A DNA stretch of 6,479 bases from Candidatus Brevefilum sp. GTDB taxonomy: Bacteria > Chloroflexota > Anaerolineae > Anaerolineales > Anaerolineaceae. Where the stretch lies: positions 1 to 6,479 of the forward strand of contig SKPR01000215.1 in assembly GCA_007119455.1 (NCBI GenBank), written 5' to 3'. Each line of letters opens with the position of its first letter. Within the stretch, counting starts at the first letter, position 1. Both the position numbers and the translations under genes were made by a program. Below, in pieces: positions 1 to 6,100 of the stretch. Below the pieces are notes generated by a model. That model searched no databases, was not told where the DNA came from, and saw only the letters and a program-made list of their open reading frames with translations.

Positions 1-2
1 CC

Positions 3-290
3 CTGCCCTTTCTTTACGGATTGGGACTGACAGATACCATCGGGATCATCATCGGGATTGTGTTTGCCTACCGCGCTGTGATTAAGAAGAAGGTCAACCT
101 CCGATCAGGGATCCTCTCGCTGACGATCTTTATCACCGGGGCGGTTGTGTTTGGCGCGGGGACCTTTCCCAGCGGCGCATGGACCGCTCACCCGGTTGCC
201 TACTGGGTCATGGTCGGCCTGTTTACCCCGGTTCCAATCCTCTACCTTTTATTGCTTTCAGCACAGGGTAAAAGAAATCAGCACATATAA
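3..290 (+). CDS. Small multi-pass membrane protein, 5'-truncated by window edge
   Basis: The frame is open from the first complete codon (position 3) to TAA at 288-290, so the gene very likely begins outside the window. A TTG at 21 could act as a start, but it has no properly spaced Shine-Dalgarno sequence and would cut into the first hydrophobic segment. The visible 95 residues show three hydrophobic stretches, roughly residues 6-27, 36-54 and 64-86. A basic loop (KKKVNLR) follows the first, suggesting that loop is cytoplasmic, and the protein ends in a short polar tail (GKRNQHI). No catalytic motif is visible and I do not recognise the family. It ends 8 bp before the HAD hydrolase start, so the two are probably co-transcribed. 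That it is a membrane protein is well supported; its function is unknown. Confidence 0.6.
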   Translation: MPFLYGLGLTDTIGIIIGIVFAYRAVIKKKVNLRSGILSLTIFITGAVVFGAGTFPSGAWTAHPVAYWVMVGLFTPVPILYLLLLSAQGKRNQHI

Positions 291-298
291 CTCCAAAC

Positions 299-955
299 AT
301 GAACCCAAATAACGTTACGACCATCGATATGGACAGAGTCACATGCTGGATCATTGACCTGGACGAGACCCTTTACACACATCAGGCCGGGGTATGGGAC
401 ATGATCCGTAAACGGATTGACCGCTTCCTGCGTGATGAAATGCGTTTTCCCGAAGCAGAGGTTGACCGTCTGCGCGCCCGTCTATTTAAGCAGTACGGCA
501 CAACCCTGCGCGGCCTTCAGATTGAATATCAGGTGGATATGGCCGCCTACCTGCGATATGTCCATGATATCCCCCTGGAAGCAGTCCTCAAACCCAACCC
601 GGCTCTCTCAGAAATGCTGGCGTCACTCCCCCAACGTAAGGTGATCTTCACCAATGCAGATGAAGATCATGCTGTACGGGTGTTGACATTGCTTGGGGTC
701 AGGGATCATTTTGATTTGATCGTGGATATTTATGACTCGGCCCCGCACTGTAAACCTGAACTGGCTGCCTTTCAAAAAGCCCTGGCTCTGATCGGTGAAG
801 CGCCTGAAGCCTGCCTGCTGGTGGATGATTCACCGCCCAACCTGGCGACGGCTCGGTCTCTGGGCATGCAGACGGTTTCGGTTGGTCAGCGCCACCATGA
901 TGGCAGTCCGCATATTGTCAGGATTGAGGCACTGGGTGAATTGATTAACACGTAA
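299..955 (+). CDS. HAD-superfamily hydrolase, pyrimidine 5'-nucleotidase (SDT1-like) type
   Basis: A 218-residue soluble protein with all four HAD motifs. Motif I is DLDET (nucleophile D20, general acid D22). Motif II is T118-N119 in IFTNAD. Motif III is K152 in HCKPELAAF. Motif IV is D176-D177 in LLVDDSPPN. A helical cap occupies about residues 28-100. The LDETLY signature, the KPxxxAF segment and the length match the pyrimidine 5'-nucleotidase/SDT1 subfamily (HAD IA), whose members dephosphorylate nucleoside monophosphates or small phosphometabolites in the cytoplasm. The exact substrate cannot be read from sequence. ATG at 299 is used because it gives the full frame; an in-frame ATG at 329 (M11) sits closer to motif I and is a realistic alternative, and neither has a strong Shine-Dalgarno. 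The gene follows the membrane-protein gene by 8 bp. Its stop codon lies within a hairpin. Confidence 0.88.
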   Translation: MNPNNVTTIDMDRVTCWIIDLDETLYTHQAGVWDMIRKRIDRFLRDEMRFPEAEVDRLRARLFKQYGTTLRGLQIEYQVDMAAYLRYVHDIPLEAVLKPNPALSEMLASLPQRKVIFTNADEDHAVRVLTLLGVRDHFDLIVDIYDSAPHCKPELAAFQKALALIGEAPEACLLVDDSPPNLATARSLGMQTVSVGQRHHDGSPHIVRIEALGELINT

Positions 956-966
956 TCACTTCACCC
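934..966 (+). terminator. Hairpin spanning the HAD gene stop codon, terminator-like
   Basis: GGGTGAA (934-940) pairs with TTCACCC (960-966), and TGATTA (942-947) pairs with TAATCA (953-958) around the loop ACACG. This makes a 13-bp stem with one T/C mismatch, and the TAA stop (953-955) lies in its 3' arm. There is no run of T after it, so it is not a textbook intrinsic terminator. It may instead slow or stop polymerase, protect the mRNA 3' end, or be shared by both strands. Confidence 0.45.
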
Positions 967-1047
967 TCGAATAAGCTTTACTCGTATCCATCATCATCTC
1001 AAAAACCACCAAATTCCTGATCACCAATACCCGATTCCTTTTATCTA

Positions 1048-1076
1048 TTTCAATCCATGCAATTTTCATGTAAAAT
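1048..1076 (+). promoter_or_regulatory. Possible sigma-70-type promoter for ppk2
   Basis: TAAAAT at 1071-1076 is a good -10 match. TTTCAA at 1048-1053, 17 bp upstream, is only a weak -35 match (3 of 6). It lies in an AT-rich 160-bp gap upstream of ppk2 and directly before a perfect inverted repeat, which makes it plausible as a promoter. This is inferred from sequence only. Confidence 0.3.
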
Positions 1077-1095
1077 AATTAACATCCTGTTAATT
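1077..1095. promoter_or_regulatory. Perfect inverted repeat, operator-like, upstream of ppk2
   Basis: AATTAAC (1077-1083) and GTTAATT (1089-1095) are exact reverse complements around the 5-nt spacer ATCCT. It begins immediately after the candidate -10 box and so would cover the expected transcription start, a usual place for a repressor site. A second small inverted repeat, ATCTATTAGAT (1098-1108), follows. The stem is AT-rich and has no T tract, so a binding site seems likelier than a terminator. The regulator is unknown. Confidence 0.35.
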
Positions 1096-1112
1096 CCATC
1101 TATTAGATCCAT

Positions 1113-1118
1113 GGAGGG
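1113..1118 (+). promoter_or_regulatory. Shine-Dalgarno that decides the ppk2 start
   Basis: GGAGGG at 1113-1118 ends 5 nt before ATG 1124 but only 2 nt before the in-frame GTG at 1121. The spacing favours ATG 1124 as the true start. The site overlaps the 8-bp palindrome TCCATGGA (1108-1115). Confidence 0.7.
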
Positions 1119-1123
1119 CTGTG

Positions 1124-2188
1124 ATGGCCAAGAAACCAGAGAAAAAGGACAATAAGAAAGACAAGAAGGAAAAGAAAGACAAGAAAGATAAGAAGAACAA
1201 GAAAAAGAAAGATAAGAAGAAAAAATCAAAGAAAGATGAGGATTCCCCAGCGCAGACAGTTTCCAGGGAAGAAACGCCAGAAGACAGTCTGAGTCCCGTG
1301 GGTCTGGCAGACATGCCAGACCTGCGGGAAGGGGACGAAGAACCTCACGCTCCCGGCCATCAGCAAAGCGATATTCATTTTCCCGGTGATCAAAAGCCTC
1401 CCAAGAAAAAGGGGATGCTGAAAAAGAAAGCTTATGAAAAGGAGCTGCGCCGGCTGCAGATTGAACTGGTCAAACTGCAGGAATGGATCAAGCATAAAAA
1501 ATTGCGGGTGGTGGTGATCTTCGAAGGGCGCGATGCGGCTGGCAAGGGCGGCGTGATTAAACGCATCACCCAATGCCTCAACCCCCGTTCTGCGCGGGTG
1601 GTCGCCTTGGGTGTGCCCACTGAACGGGAAAAAACACAGTGGTATTTTCAGCGGTATGTCCCGCATCTGCCGGCTGCTGGCGAGATGGTGCTCTTTGACC
1701 GAAGCTGGTATAACCGGGCTGGTGTGGAACATGTGATGGGCTTTTGCACGGAAGAAGAATACTGGGAATTCATGCGCAGCTGCCCGGAATTCGAACGGAT
1801 GCTTGTCAGGTCTGGCATTATCCTGATCAAGTACTGGTTCTCGGTGAGCGACAAAGAGCAGGAAAAGCGCTTCATGGCCCGCCTGGATGACCGCACCAAA
1901 CGCTGGAAGCTGAGTCCGATGGACGTGGATGCGCGCAGCCGCTGGGTGGAATATTCCAAGGCCAAAGATGTGATGATGAAGTACACCGACATCAAGCAAG
2001 CACCCTGGTATGTGGTCAACGCCGATGTCAAGCGCAAAGCCCGATTAAATTGCATCGCCCACCTGCTGGGCCAGATCCCCTATGAGGACCTGACGCCCGA
2101 CCGGGTGGAACTGCCGCCCCGTCAGACCAACGAAGGCTATATTCGCCCACCCTTCGAAGAACAAACCTTCGTACCCGAAATTTATTGA
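1124..2188 (+). CDS. ppk2: Polyphosphate kinase 2 (class I-type) with lysine-rich N-terminal tail
   Basis: A cytoplasmic enzyme of 354 residues. PPK2 enzymes transfer phosphate reversibly between polyphosphate and nucleotides; class I-like members mainly convert nucleoside diphosphates to triphosphates. The core covers about residues 104-325. Walker A is GRDAAGKGG (135-143, K141). PTEREKTQWYFQRY (165-178) follows. Walker B is FDRSWYNRAGVE (191-202, D192). The basic lid region includes R253 and DDRTKRWK (255-262). Wording and single-domain layout match class I PPK2. The family is usually about 230-300 residues; the excess is at the N-terminus, where 24 of the first 37 residues are lysine, followed by a probably disordered acidic/proline linker (38-95) and a second basic patch (KPPKKKGMLKKK, 91-102). 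ATG 1124 is preferred over GTG 1121 by Shine-Dalgarno spacing. The gene has its own candidate promoter and operator upstream. The family call is very secure; direction and nucleotide preference are inferred. Confidence 0.96.
   Translation: MAKKPEKKDNKKDKKEKKDKKDKKNKKKKDKKKKSKKDEDSPAQTVSREETPEDSLSPVGLADMPDLREGDEEPHAPGHQQSDIHFPGDQKPPKKKGMLKKKAYEKELRRLQIELVKLQEWIKHKKLRVVVIFEGRDAAGKGGVIKRITQCLNPRSARVVALGVPTEREKTQWYFQRYVPHLPAAGEMVLFDRSWYNRAGVEHVMGFCTEEEYWEFMRSCPEFERMLVRSGIILIKYWFSVSDKEQEKRFMARLDDRTKRWKLSPMDVDARSRWVEYSKAKDVMMKYTDIKQAPWYVVNADVKRKARLNCIAHLLGQIPYEDLTPDRVELPPRQTNEGYIRPPFEEQTFVPEIY
1130..1234 (+). repeat. Low-complexity purine tract encoding the Lys-rich tail of PPK2
   Basis: About 100 bp built almost only of A and G, made of degenerate AAG/AAA/GAC codon runs that encode repeated KKD, KKE and KKN units. 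The repeats are imperfect, with mixed AAG and AAA codons, so it is a degenerate rather than a clean microsatellite. The reading frame through it is intact. Confidence 0.75.
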
Positions 2189-2219
2189 AACAATCGGCTT
2201 AAAATCATAAAACTTTGCG

Positions 2220-2237
2220 CCGGCAGCCCACTGCCGG
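2220..2237. terminator. GC-rich hairpin between ppk2 and the M20 gene
   Basis: CCGGCAG (2220-2226) and CTGCCGG (2231-2237) form a perfect 7-bp stem with the loop CCCA. It starts 31 bp after the ppk2 stop and ends 18 bp before ATG 2256. No T run follows, so intrinsic termination would be weak. It could equally be a 5' leader structure limiting translation of the next gene. Confidence 0.4.
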
Positions 2238-2255
2238 GTACGATTATTGGTGTCC

Positions 2256-3497
2256 ATGAACATCCAAAACACAATCCAGGTCATCCAGCAATATACAGAA
2301 GACCTTGAAGACCGCCTGGTGGCAATCCGCCGCGACCTGCACCAGCATCCTGAACTATCAGGGGCTGAGTCTTGGACGGCGGCTTATATTGCGGCGGCGT
2401 TAGACGCAGCAGACGTGACAATTCGAACCGGTGTTGGCGGCTATGGACTGGTGGCCGAGCTGGTGACCGACCCCACCCGTCCGACGGTGGCACTGCGGGT
2501 GGATATGGACGCCCTGCCCATCCAGGAGGTCAACGAACAGCCTTACCGCTCAAAGGTCACTGGCTTGATGCATGCCTGCGGGCATGATGTGCACAGCGCC
2601 ATTGGGATCGGGGTAGCCCTGATCCTTTCCCGCATCCGGGACCGGCTGGCGGGGAATGTGCGCTTCATCTTCCAGCCTGAAGAGGAAGAGATCACCGGCG
2701 CGCTGCGGATGATTCGGGCGGGAGTCCTGTCTGATCCTGAGCCAGTAGCGATCTTCGGTCTGCATGTGGCACCCATCCCGGTTGGCCAGATCGCCTGGAC
2801 CGAGGACCTGTTCCTGGCAGGGTTTGATCACTATCTGGGTATCCTGAGAGTCCAGGGGGGAACCATGCTCTCACTCGCTCACCTGGATGCAATTGCCAGG
2901 CGCTGCTGCCAGGTCATCCAGCACTTCAATCAATGGCACCTGCCCGAAACCTTTGAGGAAATGCAGGCTTTCTGGAAGCGGATGGAAACTTCACCGGATG
3001 GCCTGGAACGCTTTATGATCTACGATGCCACCCAAAATGATGAGGTTCCCGGGGCCTGGCACGGCCAGTTTGGGATCGGGATCAAAGCGGCCAATCATCA
3101 CCTGCGCCGGGCAGCGATCGGCCGCATCCGGGCTTCGCTCAACACCATCTGCCGCATGACCCATACCCGCTACCGCCTGGAACCGATGGGAACGATGCCC
3201 GATATGCGCAATGATACCAAGCTGGTGCGTGCTAACATTGAAGCGCTCGAAAGAATAGTTGGGGCGGAAAGCCTGATTGAACTCAAAGCCGCCTTTCCGT
3301 TTAATTGTGAGGATTTTGCGTACTTCACAGAATATGTCCCCGGCGCCATGTACTGGCTGGGGGGCGCTAACCCAGCCAAAGGGAAATTTGCCATGCTCCA
3401 CACCCCAGATTTTGACGTGGATGAGCGCTGCCTGAAGGTTGGGGTGCGCGCGATGGCTGCTCTACTGGTCAACACACTGGCGCGTCACGATCACTGA
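2256..3497 (+). CDS. M20-family peptidase / amidohydrolase with divergent lid domain
   Basis: A 413-residue protein of the M20 metallopeptidase/amidohydrolase family (hippurate and IAA-amino-acid hydrolase type), dinuclear metal enzymes that cleave amide bonds of N-acyl amino acids or small peptides. The catalytic domain has RRDLHQHPELS (25-35), RVDMDALPI (81-89), CGHDVHSA (108-115), FQPEEEE (139-145), GLHVAP (168-173), CEDFAYF (351-357) and LHTPDF (381-386). C108, H110, E144, H170 and H382 are the expected metal ligands and E143 the general base. No signal peptide, so cytoplasmic. The lid/dimerisation part (about 190-300) is unusual: the normal GGHGAxPH motif is replaced by GGTMLSLAHLD, and there is extra sequence rich in aromatic and charged residues. 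ATG 2256 is chosen; in-frame TTG 2247 and GTG 2250 are possible, and no start has a strong Shine-Dalgarno. The family is sure, the substrate unknown. Confidence 0.9.
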   Translation: MNIQNTIQVIQQYTEDLEDRLVAIRRDLHQHPELSGAESWTAAYIAAALDAADVTIRTGVGGYGLVAELVTDPTRPTVALRVDMDALPIQEVNEQPYRSKVTGLMHACGHDVHSAIGIGVALILSRIRDRLAGNVRFIFQPEEEEITGALRMIRAGVLSDPEPVAIFGLHVAPIPVGQIAWTEDLFLAGFDHYLGILRVQGGTMLSLAHLDAIARRCCQVIQHFNQWHLPETFEEMQAFWKRMETSPDGLERFMIYDATQNDEVPGAWHGQFGIGIKAANHHLRRAAIGRIRASLNTICRMTHTRYRLEPMGTMPDMRNDTKLVRANIEALERIVGAESLIELKAAFPFNCEDFAYFTEYVPGAMYWLGGANPAKGKFAMLHTPDFDVDERCLKVGVRAMAALLVNTLARHDH

Positions 3498-3501
3498 GGT
3501 C

Positions 3502-3521
3502 TGTCATCCGGGGAGATGACA
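3502..3521. terminator. Hairpin just after the M20 gene, terminator-like
   Basis: TGTCATC (3502-3508) and GATGACA (3515-3521) form a perfect 7-bp stem with the loop CGGGGA. AGG (3497-3499) and CCT (3522-3524) could extend it past a 2-nt bulge. It starts 5 bp after the stop codon. There is no adjacent T run, only TTTT about 14 bp later, so termination strength is doubtful. Confidence 0.45.
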
Positions 3522-3550
3522 CCTGTAACAAACGTTTTACCTTCCAACCC

Positions 3551-3617
3551 TTTGTTAATAAATTTGTGGTAATCTTCATAAAAATAGTAATAATATTGGT
3601 CGTTTATCGGGTAGAAT
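3551..3617 (+). promoter_or_regulatory. AT-rich probable promoter region for the S41/zinc-peptidase pair
   Basis: A markedly AT-rich stretch lies between two GC-richer genes. Candidate pairs are TTGTGG (3564-3569) with TAATAA (3588-3593) at 18-bp spacing, and an isolated -10-like TAGAAT (3612-3617) without a good -35. None is a strong consensus match, so the exact promoter is not resolved. The location, 50-115 bp before the S41 start and after a hairpin, supports a new transcription unit here. Confidence 0.35.
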
Positions 3618-3666
3618 CTGCCTGTTAAACCGCACCTGGTAGATTGATGATGTGTGAGGAGAAGTT

Positions 3667-4989
3667 ATGGAAAATCGTGGATTTAGAACTTGCTTACTGA
3701 CGGGGGTCGGGATCTTCGCCCTGTTGGTCTTTTTCGCCGCAGGGATTGGGGTCGGCTACTTGGCCCCGCGACTATTAAATACCGGTATTCCCGTTTCGGG
3801 TCCTGTGAACTGCCCGCCCTGTCCGGAAGCAGCTGCACCAGCTCAGGTTGAGAATGGCACCCCGGAATCAACAACGGTTGAGTGCCCACCTTGCCCATAT
3901 GTTGATCCATCCGGTGAGACACCGGAGGCCTACCAGGATTTGTTCGCGCCGTTCTGGGAAACCTGGGAAATTGTCCATGAAGAATATGTGGACCAGCCTG
4001 TGGACAGCCAGGCCCTGATGGAAGGCGCCATCCGGGGTATGTTGGAGGCCCTTGGAGACCGGCACACCTCTTACATGTCACCGGACGAGTTTGCCCAGGC
4101 CAATGAAGCCCTGGAAGGCGAATATGAGGGGATCGGAGCATGGGTGGATATTACCGGCGACTATGTCGAGATCATCAGTCCGATGCGTGGTTCACCGGCC
4201 GCTGAGGCCGGTTTACAGCCCAATGATAGAGTGATCGGTGTGGATGGCGAAGATATGACTGGCGTCCCCGGAGACCTGGTGCTTCGGCGCATCCTCGGCC
4301 CGGCTGGGACGGATGTGACCCTCACCATTCAACGCAACAGCGAAACCTTTGATGTAACCATCACACGGGCGCGGATTGTGGTTCCCACAGTTGAGTTTGA
4401 AATGCTGGAAGATAATATCGCATACATCGGCCTCTATAATTACGGTGAACGCACCACCGAGCAACTTCGCAACGCCCTGCAGGAACTGCTGGATCAAAAC
4501 CCGGACGGGTTGATTTTTGATCTGCGCGGAAATGGCGGCGGTTTCCTGAACGTTGCCATCCAGGTTGTCTCTGAATTTGTCGGTGACGGTGTGGTGATGT
4601 ATGAACAGTTTGGTGATGGTGATACCTACACCTTTGAAGCCATCCCGGGTGGGTTGGCCACGGAAATTCCGCTGGTCGTTCTGGTCAACGAGGGCACAGC
4701 CTCGGCTGCCGAGATTACAGCAGGCGCTATCCAGGATTATGGTCGGGGACCCCTGGTCGGTGTCAACACCTTTGGTAAGGGTTCTGTCCAGAGCTGGATT
4801 GCCCTGGAAGACAATGCCGGCGGTGTGCGGGTAACCATTGCCCGCTGGTTGACGCCTAACGGCCGCCAGATTAGCGGTGAAGGGCTTGAACCCGAATACA
4901 TTGTGGAGATGACCCAGGAAGATTTTGAAGCCGGGCGTGACCCACAATTGGAGAAAGCCGTGGAAGTGCTCAAAGAAATGTTTCAGTAG
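3667..4989 (+). CDS. S41-family C-terminal processing peptidase (CtpA-like), membrane-anchored, PDZ domain
   Basis: A 440-residue serine protease that would act outside the cytoplasmic membrane, trimming or degrading envelope proteins from their C-terminal ends. A single N-terminal membrane segment (about 10-32) with no clear cleavage site suggests a signal anchor. A proline-rich linker (about 40-88) carries two CPPCP motifs (C49/C52 and C73/C76). An N-terminal helical region (about 88-150, with LGDRHTSYMSPDEF at 129-142) leads into a PDZ domain (about 154-235, GIGAWV, GSPAAEAGLQPNDRVIGVDG). The S41 core follows: DLRGNGGG (285-292), catalytic S346 in NEGTASAAEI, and K371 with Q375 in FGKGSVQ. 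These complete the Ser/Lys dyad arrangement of CtpA proteins, and length is normal for them. The start has a strong Shine-Dalgarno, GAGGAG (3656-3661), 5 nt before ATG. It is followed after 21 bp by a zinc peptidase gene. Natural substrates are unknown. Confidence 0.94.
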   Translation: MENRGFRTCLLTGVGIFALLVFFAAGIGVGYLAPRLLNTGIPVSGPVNCPPCPEAAAPAQVENGTPESTTVECPPCPYVDPSGETPEAYQDLFAPFWETWEIVHEEYVDQPVDSQALMEGAIRGMLEALGDRHTSYMSPDEFAQANEALEGEYEGIGAWVDITGDYVEIISPMRGSPAAEAGLQPNDRVIGVDGEDMTGVPGDLVLRRILGPAGTDVTLTIQRNSETFDVTITRARIVVPTVEFEMLEDNIAYIGLYNYGERTTEQLRNALQELLDQNPDGLIFDLRGNGGGFLNVAIQVVSEFVGDGVVMYEQFGDGDTYTFEAIPGGLATEIPLVVLVNEGTASAAEITAGAIQDYGRGPLVGVNTFGKGSVQSWIALEDNAGGVRVTIARWLTPNGRQISGEGLEPEYIVEMTQEDFEAGRDPQLEKAVEVLKEMFQ

Positions 4990-5010
4990 TTATTATCAGG
5001 AAGGTTTACG

Positions 5011-5718
5011 ATGTTTTTTATGCCAGTTTTTAATTTGAATTATTTGCTCTTCATGCTGCCTGCACTCTTGCTGAGCCTGATCGTGCAGCTTTATGTCAAT
5101 TCCAGCTATTCACGTTGGAGCAAAATCCGCAACCAATCCGGGATGACCGGGTCCGAGGTAGCCCAACGTCTGTCCGGCAAATTGGGCATGTATGATCTTA
5201 AATTACGGGCCATACCCGGCAGGTTGACGGATCATTATGACCCCCGGAATAAGGTGCTGGGTTTATCCCAGGATATCGCCCAACGGCCAACGGTGGCTTC
5301 GATGGCCATTACGGCTCACGAGTTGGGGCATGCCCAGCAGGACCAGGAAGGCTATCTTCCCATGCGGATCCGATCGGCCATGGTGCCGGCGGTCAACATC
5401 GGGACAACGGCTGGATGGTTGTTTATCATGCTGGGGCTGATGCTCCAGATCGGGAACCTGGCCTGGCTGGGTGTGTTTGCCTTCTCAGCAGGTGCGCTTT
5501 TCTCAATTGCCACATTGCCGGTCGAGTTGAATGCATCCAAGCGGGCCCGCAAATTGCTGCAATCCAGCGGGCTGATTGCGACCAGGAAGGAACAAAAGGG
5601 TGTCAACCAGGTGTTGAATGCTGCCGCATTGACCTACGTGGCCGCTGTTGCGACATCGGTATTGCAGTTGCTGTATTTTGTATCGCTGGCAGGCGGGATG
5701 GGGCGCCGCCGCCGGTAA
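5011..5718 (+). CDS. Membrane zinc metallopeptidase, YugP-like (Zn_peptidase_2 type)
   Basis: A 235-residue integral membrane protein with a zincin motif, H103-E-L-G-H107 in AITAHELGHAQQ. The two histidines should bind zinc and E104 act as base. E172 in LPVELNASKRA is the likely third ligand, as in the related PVExxAS segment of YugP proteins. Hydrophobic segments lie at about 10-28, 121-142, 148-168 and 202-225, so the active site sits between membrane segments. The tail GRRRR is basic and probably cytoplasmic. Size and layout match the YugP family (about 225-235 residues), whose substrates are poorly known. AGGAAGG (4998-5004) lies 6 nt before ATG 5011, favouring it over ATG 5020. With only 21 bp after the S41 stop and no terminator between, the two are likely one operon for envelope proteolysis. 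Confidence 0.92.
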   Translation: MFFMPVFNLNYLLFMLPALLLSLIVQLYVNSSYSRWSKIRNQSGMTGSEVAQRLSGKLGMYDLKLRAIPGRLTDHYDPRNKVLGLSQDIAQRPTVASMAITAHELGHAQQDQEGYLPMRIRSAMVPAVNIGTTAGWLFIMLGLMLQIGNLAWLGVFAFSAGALFSIATLPVELNASKRARKLLQSSGLIATRKEQKGVNQVLNAAALTYVAAVATSVLQLLYFVSLAGGMGRRRR

Positions 5719-5757
5719 TGCATGAACAGTAATGGGGTACCAGGTGACCAGGTATTA

Positions 5758-5770
5758 GTTCATCATGAAC
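5758..5770. repeat. Short near-palindrome next to the repeat array
   Basis: GTTCAT (5758-5763) and ATGAAC (5765-5770) are exact reverse complements around one base. It abuts the first repeat copy. It could be a protein-binding site, an edge of the repeat array, or chance. Confidence 0.3.
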
Positions 5771-5850
5771 CGTCCTGATTTACGATGACAGATGTAGGGT
5801 GTACGCCGATTGCCTGCACCCCACGGGTAGTGGGGTGTACGCCCACCATC
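5770..5850 (+). repeat. Repeat copy A: short palindrome-headed copy
   Basis: Begins CCGTCCTGATT and ACGATGACAG, as copy B does, then TGTAGGGTG and an inner hairpin. That hairpin is CACCCCAC (5817-5824) pairing with GTGGGGTG (5830-5837), loop GGGTA. It ends GCCCACCATC. In place of the outer inverted arms of copies B and C it has GGTGTACGCC twice in direct orientation (5798-5807 and 5834-5843). It lacks the long body seen in later copies, so it is a partial or solo element. Confidence 0.75.
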
Positions 5851-5881
5851 GTTTCTCTGATCACCTGATCACCCCAAAGCC

Positions 5882-6100
5882 CCGTCCTGATTCACGATGA
5901 CAGCTGTAGGGTGGGCGCGGATTTTGCGCCCACCATCAATTCACATTATAAATCAGGTCCCGAAGTGTACTAGATGATTACCTATGATCAGTAGGCTGGC
6001 TCACCAGCTGCTGCTTAACAAATTCTTATAGCGGTTACCCAAACCTCTGAACATCTGACTACCCAATCGCCTGGTCAACGACAAAGTTCTGGGCAACGAG
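5882..6100 (+). repeat. Repeat copy B: long unit with simple hairpin head
   Basis: Starts with the CCGTCCTGATT leader shared with copy A. The head GGTGGGCGC (5910-5918) pairs perfectly with GCGCCCACC (5926-5934) over a 7-nt loop; about 25 nt carrying the inner palindrome of the other copies is absent. The body 5935-6009 matches copy C with a single substitution and includes the hairpin GCTGG-CTCA-CCAGC (5995-6008). Bases 6010-6055 diverge, then 6056-6100 is again nearly identical to the end of copy C. Confidence 0.85.

Noticed and set aside
21..23. TTG 21 as a true start of the first gene
   Set aside because: The frame stays open to the window edge and the upstream residues are hydrophobic and continuous with the first membrane segment, so the gene probably starts outside the window.
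1121..1123. GTG as the ppk2 start
   Set aside because: Only 2 nt separate it from the Shine-Dalgarno; ATG 1124 has better spacing.
1226..1999. 257-residue open frame on the - strand inside ppk2
   Set aside because: It is antisense to a secure PPK2 coding region, has no recognisable motif, and its composition mirrors the opposite strand.
2247..2255. TTG 2247 or GTG 2250 as the M20 gene start
   Set aside because: Both are possible, but neither gains a better ribosome site or a conserved N-terminus, and ATG 2256 is the simplest choice.
4213..4947. 244-residue open frame on the - strand inside the S41 protease gene
   Set aside because: It is fully antisense to conserved PDZ and catalytic-domain sequence and shows no family features.
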